This document shows positions 38,554 to 48,043 of a stretch of DNA of 64,000 bases, piece after piece (the stretch's first letter is position 1; the number at the start of each line of letters is the position of its first letter). The translations under genes were made by a program, and so were the position numbers. The notes beneath the pieces were generated by a model. That model did not search any database. It had not been told where the DNA came from and saw only the letters and a program-made list of their open reading frames with translations. Source of the stretch: Marivivens niveibacter (GTDB lineage Bacteria; Pseudomonadota; Alphaproteobacteria; Rhodobacterales; Rhodobacteraceae). The stretch covers positions 496,001 to 560,000 of the forward strand of contig NZ_MSPP01000002.1 in assembly GCF_002150005.2 (NCBI RefSeq), written 5' to 3'.

Positions 38554-39264
38554 ATGCAGTTTTCCACTCCGTTAATGCCCGCCCGCCTTATCCGCCGCTA
38601 CAAACGGTTTCTGGCCGATTGCCGGCTAGAGGACGGAACAGAAATCACCGCCCATTGCCCCAATCCGGGCAGCATGATGGGGCTGGCCGATCCAGATATG
38701 AAAATCTGGCTGGAACCGAATGACGATCCGAAAAAGAAACTTAAATACGGCTGGCGATTGGTGGACCATGAAAACGGCCACTATACGGGCGTAGATACCG
38801 CCGTTCCGAACCGCGCCTTGAAACAGGCGCTGCTGGCACGCGAAATCCCTTCGCTCGCGGATTATCCGATTATTAAGCCCGAGGTAAAATACGGTGAAAA
38901 CAGCCGCGTCGATTTTCACCTGTCCGGCGGCAACCGCCCCGACCTGTGGATCGAGGTGAAATCGGTCACCCTTATGCGCCAAAACGGCGTTGCCGAATTC
39001 CCTGACAGTGTCACGGCACGCGGGGCGAAACATATGGGGGAATTGGCCGCTATGTCGCGTGCCGGCGATGATGCGATGGTGCTGTTTTTGGTTCAGCGCA
39101 CGGATTGCGCGCGCGTCGCCCCTGCCGCTGACATCGACCCGAAATACGCCGCGGCTCTGCGCGATGCGGTCGCCGACGGGGTGCGCGTTATGGCGCTGGG
39201 CACCCGCATTTCACCCAAAGGCGTCGAAATCGGCGATGAAATCCCTTTCGACATTGGTATCTGA
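38554..39264 (+). CDS. sfsA: SfsA family protein (sugar fermentation stimulation)
   Basis: A 236-residue protein of the SfsA family, which combines an OB-like N-terminal region with a nuclease-like C-terminal fold. Family stretches are LIRRYKRFLADC, ITAHCPNPGSMMGL, GENSRVDFHL and WIEVKSVTLM. In E. coli SfsA is associated with maltose gene expression and binds DNA, but its exact role is unsettled. It lies directly upstream of map. Confidence 0.93.
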   Translation: MQFSTPLMPARLIRRYKRFLADCRLEDGTEITAHCPNPGSMMGLADPDMKIWLEPNDDPKKKLKYGWRLVDHENGHYTGVDTAVPNRALKQALLAREIPSLADYPIIKPEVKYGENSRVDFHLSGGNRPDLWIEVKSVTLMRQNGVAEFPDSVTARGAKHMGELAAMSRAGDDAMVLFLVQRTDCARVAPAADIDPKYAAALRDAVADGVRVMALGTRISPKGVEIGDEIPFDIGI

Positions 39265-39324
39265 GGTCTGGCCCTTTTGCCTCATCGGCCTTACATAGGG
39301 CCTGATAACGAACGGAGTGGTACA

Positions 39325-40137
39325 TTGAACGAAGATCTGCGTGGTCGCCTGACCAAAGACGGTATTCGCATCTACGAAGACGCTGACTTTGCCGGAATGC
39401 GCAAAGCAGGCCAAGTCGCTGCGCAAATTCTGGATGACATCATCCCGTTCATCCAAACCGGCGCGACTACGGGCGAAATCGACGCAAAGATCACCGAAAT
39501 GGTGACCGAAAGCGGATCAACCTCGGCCACGATCGGTTACAAAGGATATCAGCACGCCAGCTGTATCAGCGTGAACCACGTTGTCTGCCACGGCATTCCT
39601 GGCGATAAAAAGCTGAAAGAGGGCGACATCCTGAACATCGACGTCACCGTGATTGTTGATGGATGGTTCGGCGACACCAGCCGCATGTATGTCGCTGGTA
39701 AACTACCGCGCAAAGCGGAACGCCTGATCCAAGTTACCCATGATTCCCTGATGCTGGGGATCGAGGCTGCGAAACCAGGTAACACCTTTGGTGATATCGG
39801 CAACGCAATCCAGACCTATGTGGAATCTAACCGCATGTCGGTGGTCCGCGATTTCTGTGGTCACGGTCTGGGCCGCGTGTTCCACGCCGCGCCGAACGTT
39901 CTGCACTATGGCCGCGCGGGCACTGGCGCCACGCTAGAGGAAGGCATGTTCTTTACCATCGAACCGATGGTGAACCTTGGCCGTCCAGAAACCAAAGTTT
40001 TGGCCGATGATTGGACCGCAGTGACCCGCGATAAATCGCTGTCGGCGCAGTTTGAACATTCGATTGGGATCACCGCAGATGGGGCCGATATTTTCACCCT
40101 ATCGCCGGGCGGTAAATTCCATCCGACATATCTGTAA
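39325..40137 (+). CDS. map: Type I methionine aminopeptidase
   Basis: A 270-residue metalloprotease that removes the initiator methionine. Metal ligands are visible in GDILNIDVTVIVDGWFGDTSRM (two Asp), CGHGLGRVFH (His), FTIEPMV (Glu) and SAQFEHSIGI (Glu). The start is a TTG at 39325 with GGAGTGG seven bases upstream, giving the N-terminus MNEDLRGRLTKDGIRI. No ATG start fits. A terminator follows. Confidence 0.95.
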   Translation: MNEDLRGRLTKDGIRIYEDADFAGMRKAGQVAAQILDDIIPFIQTGATTGEIDAKITEMVTESGSTSATIGYKGYQHASCISVNHVVCHGIPGDKKLKEGDILNIDVTVIVDGWFGDTSRMYVAGKLPRKAERLIQVTHDSLMLGIEAAKPGNTFGDIGNAIQTYVESNRMSVVRDFCGHGLGRVFHAAPNVLHYGRAGTGATLEEGMFFTIEPMVNLGRPETKVLADDWTAVTRDKSLSAQFEHSIGITADGADIFTLSPGGKFHPTYL

Positions 40138-40143
40138 TAAATC

Positions 40144-40168
40144 GGGCCGCATCTGCGGCCCTTTTTAT
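40144..40168 (+). terminator. Terminator of map
   Basis: GGGCCGC (40144-40150) and GCGGCCC (40155-40161) form a perfect stem with loop ATCT, followed by TTTTTATTT. Confidence 0.92.
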
Positions 40169-40806
40169 TTCACCAATTTCTGTTTCAGCTCTGCCATCGA
40201 ATAAATGATGTCTACGCCCAGCGGTTTCAGCACACTGTCTGGGCTGTGTTCGCTGTAGCCATAGAATTGCGTTCCAGCTGCCTGTGCGGCACCAGCGCCA
40301 GCCGTGCTGTCATCAATCATCACAGTATGTTCGGGGCGTGCACCCGCCTGTTCCATCGCGGCTATCAACATTCCTGCCTGCGGTTTGGGTGCGTGGGTGT
40401 GGCCCGAATACATGCGGTCCTTTAGGCGATCAAACAGACCCGATGGGCCCAGCGTCACCTTCATTTTGTCGATCGCACCATTCGACGCAATCGCGATCGC
40501 GGTGCCCTGATTTTCTAGCGCATCAAACAGGTCGATCACGCCTTTGGACAATGGCGCGCCCTTTAGGACTTCGAACATGTCGGCGTAGACTTCATCGACC
40601 CAATTGTCGGGCAAATTTAGGTCGCGTGCCTCCTCTGATGCTTGAATGTCATGCAGGGTGCGGCCCATGAACAATTCATGCACGCCTTCGGGTTTCAGCG
40701 GCATGCCATAGCCCGACAGGTTGGCGGCGATTGCTTCGCATGTGGGGCCTTCGCTATCGACGATCACGCCGTCACAATCGAAAATTACCAAATCAGGTTT
40801 CATCAT
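40165..40806 (-). CDS. HAD family phosphatase
   Basis: A 213-residue HAD-IA hydrolase with cap domain. Motif I is VIFDCDGVIVDSE, the Ser/Thr motif is in AIASNGAI, the Lys is in HAPKPQAGML, and motif IV is VMIDDSTAGAGAAQAAG. It resembles phosphoglycolate/beta-phosphoglucomutase relatives, but the substrate is not known. The ATG (40806, or 40803) overlaps the rsmD stop, so translation is coupled. Confidence 0.9.
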   Translation of the reverse strand: MMKPDLVIFDCDGVIVDSEGPTCEAIAANLSGYGMPLKPEGVHELFMGRTLHDIQASEEARDLNLPDNWVDEVYADMFEVLKGAPLSKGVIDLFDALENQGTAIAIASNGAIDKMKVTLGPSGLFDRLKDRMYSGHTHAPKPQAGMLIAAMEQAGARPEHTVMIDDSTAGAGAAQAAGTQFYGYSEHSPDSVLKPLGVDIIYSMAELKQKLVK

Positions 40807-41363
40807 TCTTTTTCCAAAAACGTCACATGGGTGTCGCCGTATTTGCGCTGATCCAGCATTGCAAACCCTGCCGGAGCGATTTGCGGCGCGTTTTCTTCCC
40901 ATACGATCAATGCGTTATCTGCGATCCAGCCGCCTGTGACTGCGGCCTCGATCGCTTTGGCGCCTAGGGTTTTTCCATAGGGCGGGTCCAAAAATATCAG
41001 GTCATAGCCGGCATCTGGGTTGGCCGCCAAGCGGGTCGCGTCACGCGCCACCAGCGTGGTTTCGCCCTTGCGCCGCGTTTTGGTGATGTTTTCACGGATC
41101 AATTTCTGCGCAACCCGTCCGTCATCGACAAAGGTGACGTGGGACGCGCCGCGCGACAGTGCCTCGAGTCCCAATGCGCCCGTTCCTGCGAATAGGTCCA
41201 GCACGCGGGCATCGGTGATCGGGTCGCCGAATTTGCCGCCCATCAGCACGTTAAACAGGCTTTCGCGTACGCGGTCGGTGGTGGGGCGCAGATGTGCGCC
41301 CACGTCGCCTTTGCCCACGGACGTTAATGCCAGCCCGCGATGATCGCCGCCGATGATCCTCAA
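40803..41363 (-). CDS. rsmD: 16S rRNA (guanine-966-N2)-methyltransferase RsmD
   Basis: A 186-residue SAM-dependent methyltransferase acting on G966 of 16S rRNA in the small subunit. It begins MRIIGGDHRGLAL, the SAM motif is LDLFAGTGALGLEALSRGA, and the catalytic motif is DPPYGKT. Start overlaps the stop of the upstream flavoprotein gene, and its stop overlaps the HAD phosphatase start. Confidence 0.95.
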   Translation of the reverse strand: MRIIGGDHRGLALTSVGKGDVGAHLRPTTDRVRESLFNVLMGGKFGDPITDARVLDLFAGTGALGLEALSRGASHVTFVDDGRVAQKLIRENITKTRRKGETTLVARDATRLAANPDAGYDLIFLDPPYGKTLGAKAIEAAVTGGWIADNALIVWEENAPQIAPAGFAMLDQRKYGDTHVTFLEKE

Positions 41364-42574
41364 CGTAGTAGCGCCTTTAGGTCTGTGGCCTCATCGGTCA
41401 GATCGGCGGGGGCAGGGGATTTGCCAGCTTCGATCAATCGTTTGCCGACCATGTAATCGCGGGCAGCGTTCATGGCATCAACTGCGATCAGTTCGTCGCC
41501 TTTGAAATACCAATGGACGCGCGACAAAGGATCGTCGGAATAGCGTTTTACATGCACCGCATCATAGCCAATGTTTAGGCCTGCAATCTGCAATTTGACG
41601 TCATATTGGTCCGACCAAAACCATGGTTTGGGGGCGTAGCTGACGCCTTTGCCCAGCATATTGCGAGCCACAACATCCGCCTGATCAATGGCGTTGCCGA
41701 CGCTTTCGATGCGGATGCGTTCGCCTTTAAACGTCAGGTTCGCACAGTCACCCGCCGCCCAAATATGCGGGGCCGAGGTTTGCCCATACACGTCCGTATC
41801 AATGCCGTTTGAACAGGTCAGGCCCGCAGCATCTGCCAGAACCGAGGCAGGCGAAATGCCGACGCCAACAATCACGAAATCCACGTCCAATTCGGTGCCA
41901 TCGGTCAGCACAGCGCCCGTGACGGCATCGGTGCCTGTCAAGCGGGTCAGGCCGACGCCTTCGATGATTTTAACGCCGTGTGCAGCATGCAATTCGCGGA
42001 AATAGTCCGATGTTTCGGCGCAGGCGACACGTTGCAAAATGCGCGGTGCCATTTCGACCAGAGTCACATCGCAGCCCTTTTTCGCGGCGACGGCTGCGGC
42101 CTCTAGGCCGATGTATCCGCCGCCCACGACCAATAGTTTGCGGCCTTGGGTAAATTCGGGGGCCATCGTGTCGGCGTCTTTTAGATCGCGAACGGTATAG
42201 ACGCGGTCCAGATCACCTCCGATCGCTGCGGGTAGGGTCCTTGGGTGCGATCCCGTGCAAATCGCCAATTCGTCGTAGGACAGTTCGCTGTCACCTTGCA
42301 GGGTGATGGTTTTCGCGGTGGGATCAATCGCTACAACGCGAGTGTCCAGCATCAGGTCGATGTTGTTTTCCGCGTACCATTCGGGCGCGCGTAGCAGCAG
42401 GCGGGATAGCTCCATTTCGCCCAGCATGTAGGCTTTGGACAATGGGGGGCGCTGATACGGATGAACGTTTTCGGCCCCGATTAGCGTGATTTTGCCGTCG
42501 AAACCTTCGGTCCGTAGGCGCGCGACCAGCGTTGCGCCGGCTTGTCCTGCCCCGATTACCACGAAATGTTTCAT
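41360..42574 (-). CDS. FAD-dependent oxidoreductase, ferredoxin reductase type
   Basis: A 404-residue flavoprotein of the putidaredoxin/rhodocoxin reductase group. The FAD motif is VVIGAGQAGATLVARLR, the NADH motif is LLVVGGGYIGLEAAAVAAKKG, and the second FAD motif is WAAGDCANL. The C-terminal domain contains WFWSDQYDVKLQIAG, typical of this group. It probably passes electrons from NADH to a ferredoxin; no ferredoxin or P450 gene is adjacent. It overlaps rsmD by four bases and is divergent from the peroxiredoxin gene. Confidence 0.9.
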   Translation of the reverse strand: MKHFVVIGAGQAGATLVARLRTEGFDGKITLIGAENVHPYQRPPLSKAYMLGEMELSRLLLRAPEWYAENNIDLMLDTRVVAIDPTAKTITLQGDSELSYDELAICTGSHPRTLPAAIGGDLDRVYTVRDLKDADTMAPEFTQGRKLLVVGGGYIGLEAAAVAAKKGCDVTLVEMAPRILQRVACAETSDYFRELHAAHGVKIIEGVGLTRLTGTDAVTGAVLTDGTELDVDFVIVGVGISPASVLADAAGLTCSNGIDTDVYGQTSAPHIWAAGDCANLTFKGERIRIESVGNAIDQADVVARNMLGKGVSYAPKPWFWSDQYDVKLQIAGLNIGYDAVHVKRYSDDPLSRVHWYFKGDELIAVDAMNAARDYMVGKRLIEAGKSPAPADLTDEATDLKALLR

Positions 42575-42660
42575 CTTAGCCCCCGATAGTTATGGCCTAG
42601 TTCGGGGCCGACCCTATATGTTCGAACAAACAGCGGCAATTGCGAACAGAGGAAAAGCAA

Positions 42661-43149
42661 ATGACGATTTCAGTAGGTGATAAACTGCCAGACGCAACCC
42701 TATGCGTGATGGGCGCCGAAGGCCCGACCCAAGTCAAAATGTCCGAACTGACTGCAGGCAAAAAGGTTGTGATCTTTGGCTTGCCTGGTGCGTACACTGG
42801 CACTTGCACCACGGCGCATGTTCCCAGCTTTATCCGTACCAAAGACGATTTTGCCGCCAAAGGCGTGGATGCCGTTATCTGCGTGGCTGTGAACGATCCG
42901 TTCGTAATGGCAGAATGGGCAAAATCCACTGGCGGCGCTGACGCGGGTATCCATTTCCTAGCTGACGCAGGTTCCGAATTCACCAAAGCGGTCGGCATGG
43001 AATTCACCGCGCCGCCCGTTGGTTTCTATGATCGTTCCAAACGCTATGCGCTGTACGCCGAAGACGGCGAAGTCAAAGTGCTGCAGCTGGATGAAAATCC
43101 CGGCGTTTGTGACCTGTCGGGCGGTGAAAGCCTGCTAGAGGCAATCTGA
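42661..43149 (+). CDS. Peroxiredoxin, Prx5 type
   Basis: A 162-residue thiol peroxidase. The peroxidatic cysteine is C49 in the motif PGAYTGTCTTAHVPS, with a further cysteine in NPGVCDLSGGESLL at the C-terminus. It removes hydrogen peroxide and alkyl peroxides, probably with glutathione or glutaredoxin as reductant in this family. AGAGGA precedes the ATG at 42661. Confidence 0.94.
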   Translation: MTISVGDKLPDATLCVMGAEGPTQVKMSELTAGKKVVIFGLPGAYTGTCTTAHVPSFIRTKDDFAAKGVDAVICVAVNDPFVMAEWAKSTGGADAGIHFLADAGSEFTKAVGMEFTAPPVGFYDRSKRYALYAEDGEVKVLQLDENPGVCDLSGGESLLEAI

Positions 43150-43153
43150 TAGC

Positions 43154-43186
43154 AAAACGGCGGGGCCATCACCCCGCCGTTTTGTT
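43154..43186. terminator. Bidirectional terminator, peroxiredoxin / mscS
   Basis: AAAACGGCGGGG (43154-43165) and CCCCGCCGTTTT (43172-43183) form a perfect 12-base stem with a six-base loop and T-rich flank on each reading. It separates two convergent genes. Confidence 0.93.
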
Positions 43187-44032
43187 TTATGCGTTTTCGT
43201 TCAGAACCGTGCGTGTTGGGAACGGAATATCGATACCGTTCGCGTCCAGCGCCTCTTTGACTTTGCGTTTCATGTCGGCCTGATATTGGAAATAATCCGA
43301 CGACTGCACCCAAACGCGGCACAGGAAATCCACCGAAAAATCACCCAAGTTGTTTACTTGCAGGAATGGCGCTGGGTCCGTCAGCGACCGTTCGTCCGCC
43401 ATGATCGTGTCGCGGATCACCTGTTCGGCCAGTTTTAGATCAGCGCCATAGCCAACGCCGAATACCCATTCCGCGCGGCGGGTTTGGTTGATCGAATAGT
43501 TGGTGATGGTGTTGCCCCAAACTTCGGCGTTTGGAACGATGACCTGCACGTTCGACAGGTTCGCCAGTTCGGTATAGTTCAGCGAAATGTCTTTGACCGT
43601 GCCGGATACGCCGTTCACTTCGACGAAATCGCCGATTTTGATGGGGCGGAACATGATGATCATCACGCCTGCTGCCACGTTCGACAGCGTGCCCTGCAAC
43701 GCCAAACCAATGGCCAAACCGGCGGCACCGATAACGGCGACGATCGACGTTGTCTGAATGCCGAATGTGTTCAGGACGAACAGACCGGCAAAGGCCAAGA
43801 TCAGGTAGCGGGCGATATTGCCCAGAAAATTAAAAAGTGTCGGATCCAGATGACGGTTTTTCTGGCCGATGTTCGCGATACGGCGCTGCACCCAACCCGA
43901 GATGATGAACCCCAGAATGATGATCAGGATGACCGACAAAACGTCACCCAGTAGCGCGACCAGGAATTCCAGCGTCAAATAATCGCCGATCGTATTCCCG
44001 TTATAAATTTCAGTATTTAATAGTTGTTCCAT
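43187..44032 (-). CDS. mscS: Small-conductance mechanosensitive channel, MscS family
   Basis: A 281-residue inner-membrane channel that opens on osmotic downshock. Three N-terminal hydrophobic segments are seen, and the pore helix TM3 is the Gly/Ala-rich GAAGLAIGLALQGTLSNVAAG. The beta domain follows with FRPIKIGDFVEVNGVSGTV. Length is near that of E. coli MscS. Its ATG overlaps the stop of the pterin dehydratase gene (TAATG). Confidence 0.92.
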   Translation of the reverse strand: MEQLLNTEIYNGNTIGDYLTLEFLVALLGDVLSVILIIILGFIISGWVQRRIANIGQKNRHLDPTLFNFLGNIARYLILAFAGLFVLNTFGIQTTSIVAVIGAAGLAIGLALQGTLSNVAAGVMIIMFRPIKIGDFVEVNGVSGTVKDISLNYTELANLSNVQVIVPNAEVWGNTITNYSINQTRRAEWVFGVGYGADLKLAEQVIRDTIMADERSLTDPAPFLQVNNLGDFSVDFLCRVWVQSSDYFQYQADMKRKVKEALDANGIDIPFPTRTVLNENA

Positions 44033-44298
44033 TATGAACCTTGTATTTCATCCATTTTTTCAGCCAGCTTGACGTCCTTATCGGTCAATCCACCAGCGTC
44101 GTGCGTGGTGAGCGTCACCACGACCTTGCGATATATATTAGTCCACTCGGGGTGGTGGTTCCACTTTTCTGCCCAAATAGCTGACTGAGCCATGAAACCA
44201 AAGGCCTCGGGGAAGGTGGGGAATTCGAATGTTTTCGTGATTTTCGTGCCGTCGTCATTGGCGGTCCAACCACGAGACTTGAGCATGGTGATGTCCAT
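44032..44298 (-). CDS. phhB: 4a-Hydroxytetrahydrobiopterin (pterin-4a-carbinolamine) dehydratase
   Basis: An 88-residue protein with the family motif [28 protein letters not shown], in which the paired histidines form the active site. It regenerates the pterin cofactor after aromatic amino acid hydroxylation and has Moco-related homologues. No phenylalanine hydroxylase gene is in the window, so its partner is unclear. The ATG at 44298 overlaps the stop of the FemAB-like gene (TGATG). Confidence 0.9.
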   Translation of the reverse strand: MDITMLKSRGWTANDDGTKITKTFEFPTFPEAFGFMAQSAIWAEKWNHHPEWTNIYRKVVVTLTTHDAGGLTDKDVKLAEKMDEIQGS

Positions 44299-45470
44299 CA
44301 GTCTTGCTCCTCTAGTTGAGTATGTTTGAAGGGGCCGTAAGCGGTCAAGATGTCGATTTCTTCGTCGACCATCTGGCGTTCTTGTTCCAGAAAATCCTGC
44401 ACGGCGGTGCGGAACGACGGGTTGCCGATCCAATGCAGGGAATGGGTTTGGGCGGGCAAATACCCGCGGGCCAGTTTATGTTCGCCTTGAGCGCCGGCCT
44501 CGATCCTCAGGCCGTTTTCAATCGCGAAATCAATGGCTTGATAATAGCACAGTTCGAAATGCAGGCAGGGGTGATGTTCGGTGCAGCCCCAGTAACGGCC
44601 GAACAATGTATCGCGCCCGATGAAATTCAGCGCCCCCGCAATCGGGGTGCCATCGCGCACGGCAAGTGTCAGCAGCATATCATCGCGCATGGTATCATGG
44701 GCCAGATCGAAAAACGCGCGGGTCAAATAGGGCGTTCCCCATTTGCGTGCGCCTGTGTCCTGATAAAACTGCCAAAAATAATCCCAATGTTCGGGCGTGA
44801 TCGCGTCGCCGGTCAGCTGTAGGATATCCCCGCCGAAAGATTGCGCCTGTTTGCGTTCCTTTCGGATCGCCTTGCGTTTGCGCGACGACAGGGCGTTTAG
44901 GAAATCTTCGAAACTGGCATAGCCCTGATTTTCCCAGTGAAACTGTTGGCTGGTGCGGTGTAGCAGCCCCAATTCGCGGCCCACAATCGCCTCAGCCTCG
45001 GTGCAGAATGTGACGTGGAGCGATGACACGCCCAACTCCGTAGCAAATTGTACAGCGCTTTGGGTTAGCGCCGTGATGCCTGTGGTTTCAAACCCCGCGC
45101 GGGTTAAAAAACGGCGGCCTGTGGCGGGGGTGAACGGAACGGCGATTTGCAGTTTCGGGTAATACTGCCCGCCCGCGCGTTCGTATGCGTGCGCCCAGCT
45201 GTGATCGAAAACATATTCGCCCTGACTGTGGGATTTGCCGTACATTGGCGCGACGGCGATAACCTGACCGTTTGATTTTGCGGTTAGATATCGCGGCTCC
45301 CATCCTGTGCGTGGGCCGACTGATCCGCTGTTTTCTAGCGTGGATAGAAACCGATAGGTCGTGAACGGATCGACGGCGCGGCCTCCATCTGGGTTCGCGC
45401 AGGCATCCCAATCTGTTCCGCCAATATCGGCGATGCTGGAATGCAGGGATATTTCGATCGCGTCGGTCAT
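44298..45470 (-). CDS. FemAB-like GNAT-superfamily protein (DUF482)
   Basis: A 390-residue protein of the peptidogalycan/FemAB-like family. Signature stretches are [19 protein letters not shown], the middle [37 protein letters not shown] (here beginning YFWQFY), and [15 protein letters not shown]. Members are predicted acyl/aminoacyl transferases acting on cell-surface or peptide substrates, but none is firmly assigned. The ATG at 45470 has ACGGGG upstream. It is chained to phhB and mscS by start-stop overlaps. Confidence 0.83.
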   Translation of the reverse strand: MTDAIEISLHSSIADIGGTDWDACANPDGGRAVDPFTTYRFLSTLENSGSVGPRTGWEPRYLTAKSNGQVIAVAPMYGKSHSQGEYVFDHSWAHAYERAGGQYYPKLQIAVPFTPATGRRFLTRAGFETTGITALTQSAVQFATELGVSSLHVTFCTEAEAIVGRELGLLHRTSQQFHWENQGYASFEDFLNALSSRKRKAIRKERKQAQSFGGDILQLTGDAITPEHWDYFWQFYQDTGARKWGTPYLTRAFFDLAHDTMRDDMLLTLAVRDGTPIAGALNFIGRDTLFGRYWGCTEHHPCLHFELCYYQAIDFAIENGLRIEAGAQGEHKLARGYLPAQTHSLHWIGNPSFRTAVQDFLEQERQMVDEEIDILTAYGPFKHTQLEEQD

Positions 45471-45501
45471 GCCCCGTATGGTGGAGGTGCGGGGCGAGCC
45501 G

Positions 45502-46251
45502 TCAAGCGGCGTAACCTTCGAAAGTGATGTTATCCGCGATTTCGCGGGCTTTTCTTTCGGCATCGGCCGTGCGGATGGTCCAGCACAGTATCTGCGCGCC
45601 ATCTTTGCGCATATCGGCGACGCGGGGGGCGTTTAGCTGATCGTGCTGATGGCTGATGAAACAGGCGCCAGTGCGTGCGTAATCAGGAATATCGCGCAAG
45701 GTTTCGCGGATCCGCGCAGGAATGGTCGGCCAATCGTCCGCGTCGAAATTACAGGTCGTCAGCCCGCGCGGCACATTCGGGGATAGATCGGCCATGCGCG
45801 CGACGCTGTGGGGATTGAACGACATGACCGCGACGGGGCCTTTATATCCCGCCAAACAATCGGCGGTGGCCTGTTCCAGCGCCCCGTTGGTTGGGCCTAG
45901 AATGCCGCTTTGATCTTTAATCTCGATCAGCAGGGGAACGCGCCCTTCAATCATCGACAAAACCGTTTCCAATGTGGGGATCGTATCGGTTCCGTGGCGC
46001 AGCGGAATGGCGGAAAGTTCGGCGGCTGTGCGCGTGGCCAAAGGCCCCTTTTCATGGGTCAGGCGGGCCAGATCATAGTCATGAAAGACGATCGCCTGAC
46101 CGTCTTTGGACAGTTGTAGGTCGATTTCGATGCCGTACCCCGCGTCCACTGCCGCCTGTACGGCAGAGGCACTGTTTTCTGGGCGACCAGCGGCGATGTC
46201 ATGCAGGGCACGATGCGCGATGGGCCGCGCCAGAAAATCAGGATGCAGCAT
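45502..46251 (-). CDS. Glycerophosphodiester phosphodiesterase
   Basis: A 249-residue GDPD-family TIM-barrel enzyme that hydrolyses glycerophosphodiesters to glycerol 3-phosphate and an alcohol. Active-site residues lie in AHRALHDIAAGRPENS (His, Arg, Glu), GIEIDLQLSKDG (Glu, Asp) and IVFHDYDL (His). The C-terminus has CWTIRTADAERKAREI. No signal peptide, so it is cytoplasmic. The ATG overlaps the RidA stop (TAATG). Confidence 0.92.
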   Translation of the reverse strand: MLHPDFLARPIAHRALHDIAAGRPENSASAVQAAVDAGYGIEIDLQLSKDGQAIVFHDYDLARLTHEKGPLATRTAAELSAIPLRHGTDTIPTLETVLSMIEGRVPLLIEIKDQSGILGPTNGALEQATADCLAGYKGPVAVMSFNPHSVARMADLSPNVPRGLTTCNFDADDWPTIPARIRETLRDIPDYARTGACFISHQHDQLNAPRVADMRKDGAQILCWTIRTADAERKAREIADNITFEGYAA

Positions 46252-46712
46252 TATTCGATCTCGAAAATACCGTCGATTTCGACCGCAACGCCCAAAGGCA
46301 GCGCTGCAACGCCAACAGCCGAACGCGCATGGCGGCCTGCATCGCCCAGCGCCTCAACCAGAAAATCGGATGCGCCGTTGACGACCTTGGGTTGTTCGTA
46401 AAAATCAGGGGCCGAATTTACGAATGCGTTCAGTTTGATCACGCGTTTCAGGCGGGAAATGTCGCCGCCGCAGGCCGCTTTGACCTGTGAAAGCAGGGAA
46501 ATCGCGCATTGTTTTGCGGCGATCGCGCCTTGTTCGGTGGACATATTTTCACCCAGACGTCCCAAGATCAGGCCGTCGTCATTCTGGGAAATTTGACCCG
46601 AGATATGCACCAAATTGCCGGTAATGGTGAAAGGTACATAGTTCGCGGCTGGCGCTGGGGCGTCGGGTAGGGTGACGCCTAGTTCGGCCAGTTTGGTTTC
46701 GATGTCGCTCAT
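46251..46712 (-). CDS. RidA family protein
   Basis: A 153-residue YjgF/YER057c/UK114-type protein of the longer subfamily. It has NYVPFTITGNLVHISGQISQNDDG, a region AAKQCAISLLSQVKAACGGD, and the C-terminal HARSAVGVAALPLGVAVEIDGIFEI. RidA proper hydrolyses reactive enamine intermediates; the arginine usually seen in RidA near the C-terminus is followed here by SAVGVAALP. Exact substrate unknown. It is coupled to the GDPD gene. Confidence 0.88.
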   Translation of the reverse strand: MSDIETKLAELGVTLPDAPAPAANYVPFTITGNLVHISGQISQNDDGLILGRLGENMSTEQGAIAAKQCAISLLSQVKAACGGDISRLKRVIKLNAFVNSAPDFYEQPKVVNGASDFLVEALGDAGRHARSAVGVAALPLGVAVEIDGIFEIE

Positions 46713-46768
46713 GTTGGCTCCGTCTATAGATTTGGTCGGACGCTAGCGCGGGTTGCGCAGGCCTGCAA

Positions 46769-48043
46769 TCAGGTCTCGCGCCATGCACGGGCAAAAAAAT
46801 CAGTCAGTGGTTTCAGCAAAAACTGCATCGGTGTCCGATCCGCCGTTCGGATAAAGGTTTCAACGGGCATTCCGGGGACCAAAACCGCACCTTCGGGCAG
46901 ACGATTGATTTCGTTTTCGTTCAAAGTCACTTCGGCGCGGTAGAATGATTGGCCTGTTGCATCGTCTTCGAATGCATCGCCCGATAGATTGACGACCGTA
47001 CCGTATAATTCGGGGGTGGTTTTTTGATTGAACGCCGAAAACCGCAAGGTCACGTTTTGACCGACCAATAGTTGATCAATATCGCGCGGATCAATGCGGG
47101 CTGTGATGATCAGGGGGCGATCTTGGGGGACGATAAATAAAATGGGTTGTGCAGGTTCGATCACGGCAGAGGTCGAATAGATTTGCAATCCGTAGACCAC
47201 ACCTGACACACCCGCGCGGATATCTAGACGGTCCAATTGTGTGTTCAAAGACGTCTGTGTTTCGCGCAGTTCCAATTCCGTCGGCTGAAGATCGCGGATT
47301 TCGGCGATTGCTTCTTCGCGGCGAACTGTGTCGATGTTCAGAATTCCCAATTCGATTTCGGTTATACGCCCGCGGGCTTGAGCGGCTGATGCGGTCAGTT
47401 CGCCTTTGCGGCCCTCTAGATTGGCTTTTTCACGTTCCAGCGCCAGAACCCGTGTGGCTTGGGCTAGTCCGCGTTCCAGAAGCGATCGTTGGTCGGTCAG
47501 TTCCTGTTCGATCAGCACTAGTTGCCGTTCAAGCGATTGTTGTTGCGCCTCGATCCCATTGATTTGGTCAGTGATCTGTTCAATGCGGCGTTCAAATTGT
47601 TCGATCTGGGTTTGGGTGCTTTGACGACGCGCATCGAACAGACGGGTCTGTCCTGCGATCAGGTCGCTGAAACCATTTGAAATCATTGGATCGAAAGCGA
47701 TCTGATCTGCGCCGTCGCGTTCGGCCTCTAGCCTGTTGCGGCGGGCGATTGTTTCGGCCAATTGGCCTGACACAACGGTTAGCTGTGACCGTAGGTCGGT
47801 TCCATCCAGTTGGATAAGGATCTGGCCCGCATCTACAAAATCGCCCTCATCTACCAAAATGGTGTCGACTTGTCCGCCGTAAGGGTGCTGGACGACCTGC
47901 CTGTTTTGGTCGACCTCGATCCGGCCAGATGCAATGACGGCCCCGCCAAGTTCCGCCATGACCGCCCATGTGCCAAATCCGCCAACCAACACGGCAAGCG
48001 TGATTAGACCAATCCAGATATAGCGTGCCGCAGACATATTCAT
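46769..48043 (-). CDS. Type I secretion membrane fusion protein, HlyD family
   Basis: A 424-residue adaptor protein. One N-terminal transmembrane helix (about residues 8-30) is followed by a lipoyl/barrel-sandwich half (VVQHPYGGQVDTILVDEGDFV). Long coiled coils rich in Glu and Gln cover about 75-250. The C-terminal beta-barrel contains YRAEVTLNENEINRLPEGAVLVPGMPVETFI. It links the inner-membrane ABC exporter to an outer-membrane TolC-type channel. Start overlaps the ABC gene stop (ATGA). No TolC gene is in the window. Confidence 0.93.
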   Translation of the reverse strand: MNMSAARYIWIGLITLAVLVGGFGTWAVMAELGGAVIASGRIEVDQNRQVVQHPYGGQVDTILVDEGDFVDAGQILIQLDGTDLRSQLTVVSGQLAETIARRNRLEAERDGADQIAFDPMISNGFSDLIAGQTRLFDARRQSTQTQIEQFERRIEQITDQINGIEAQQQSLERQLVLIEQELTDQRSLLERGLAQATRVLALEREKANLEGRKGELTASAAQARGRITEIELGILNIDTVRREEAIAEIRDLQPTELELRETQTSLNTQLDRLDIRAGVSGVVYGLQIYSTSAVIEPAQPILFIVPQDRPLIITARIDPRDIDQLLVGQNVTLRFSAFNQKTTPELYGTVVNLSGDAFEDDATGQSFYRAEVTLNENEINRLPEGAVLVPGMPVETFIRTADRTPMQFLLKPLTDFFARAWRET

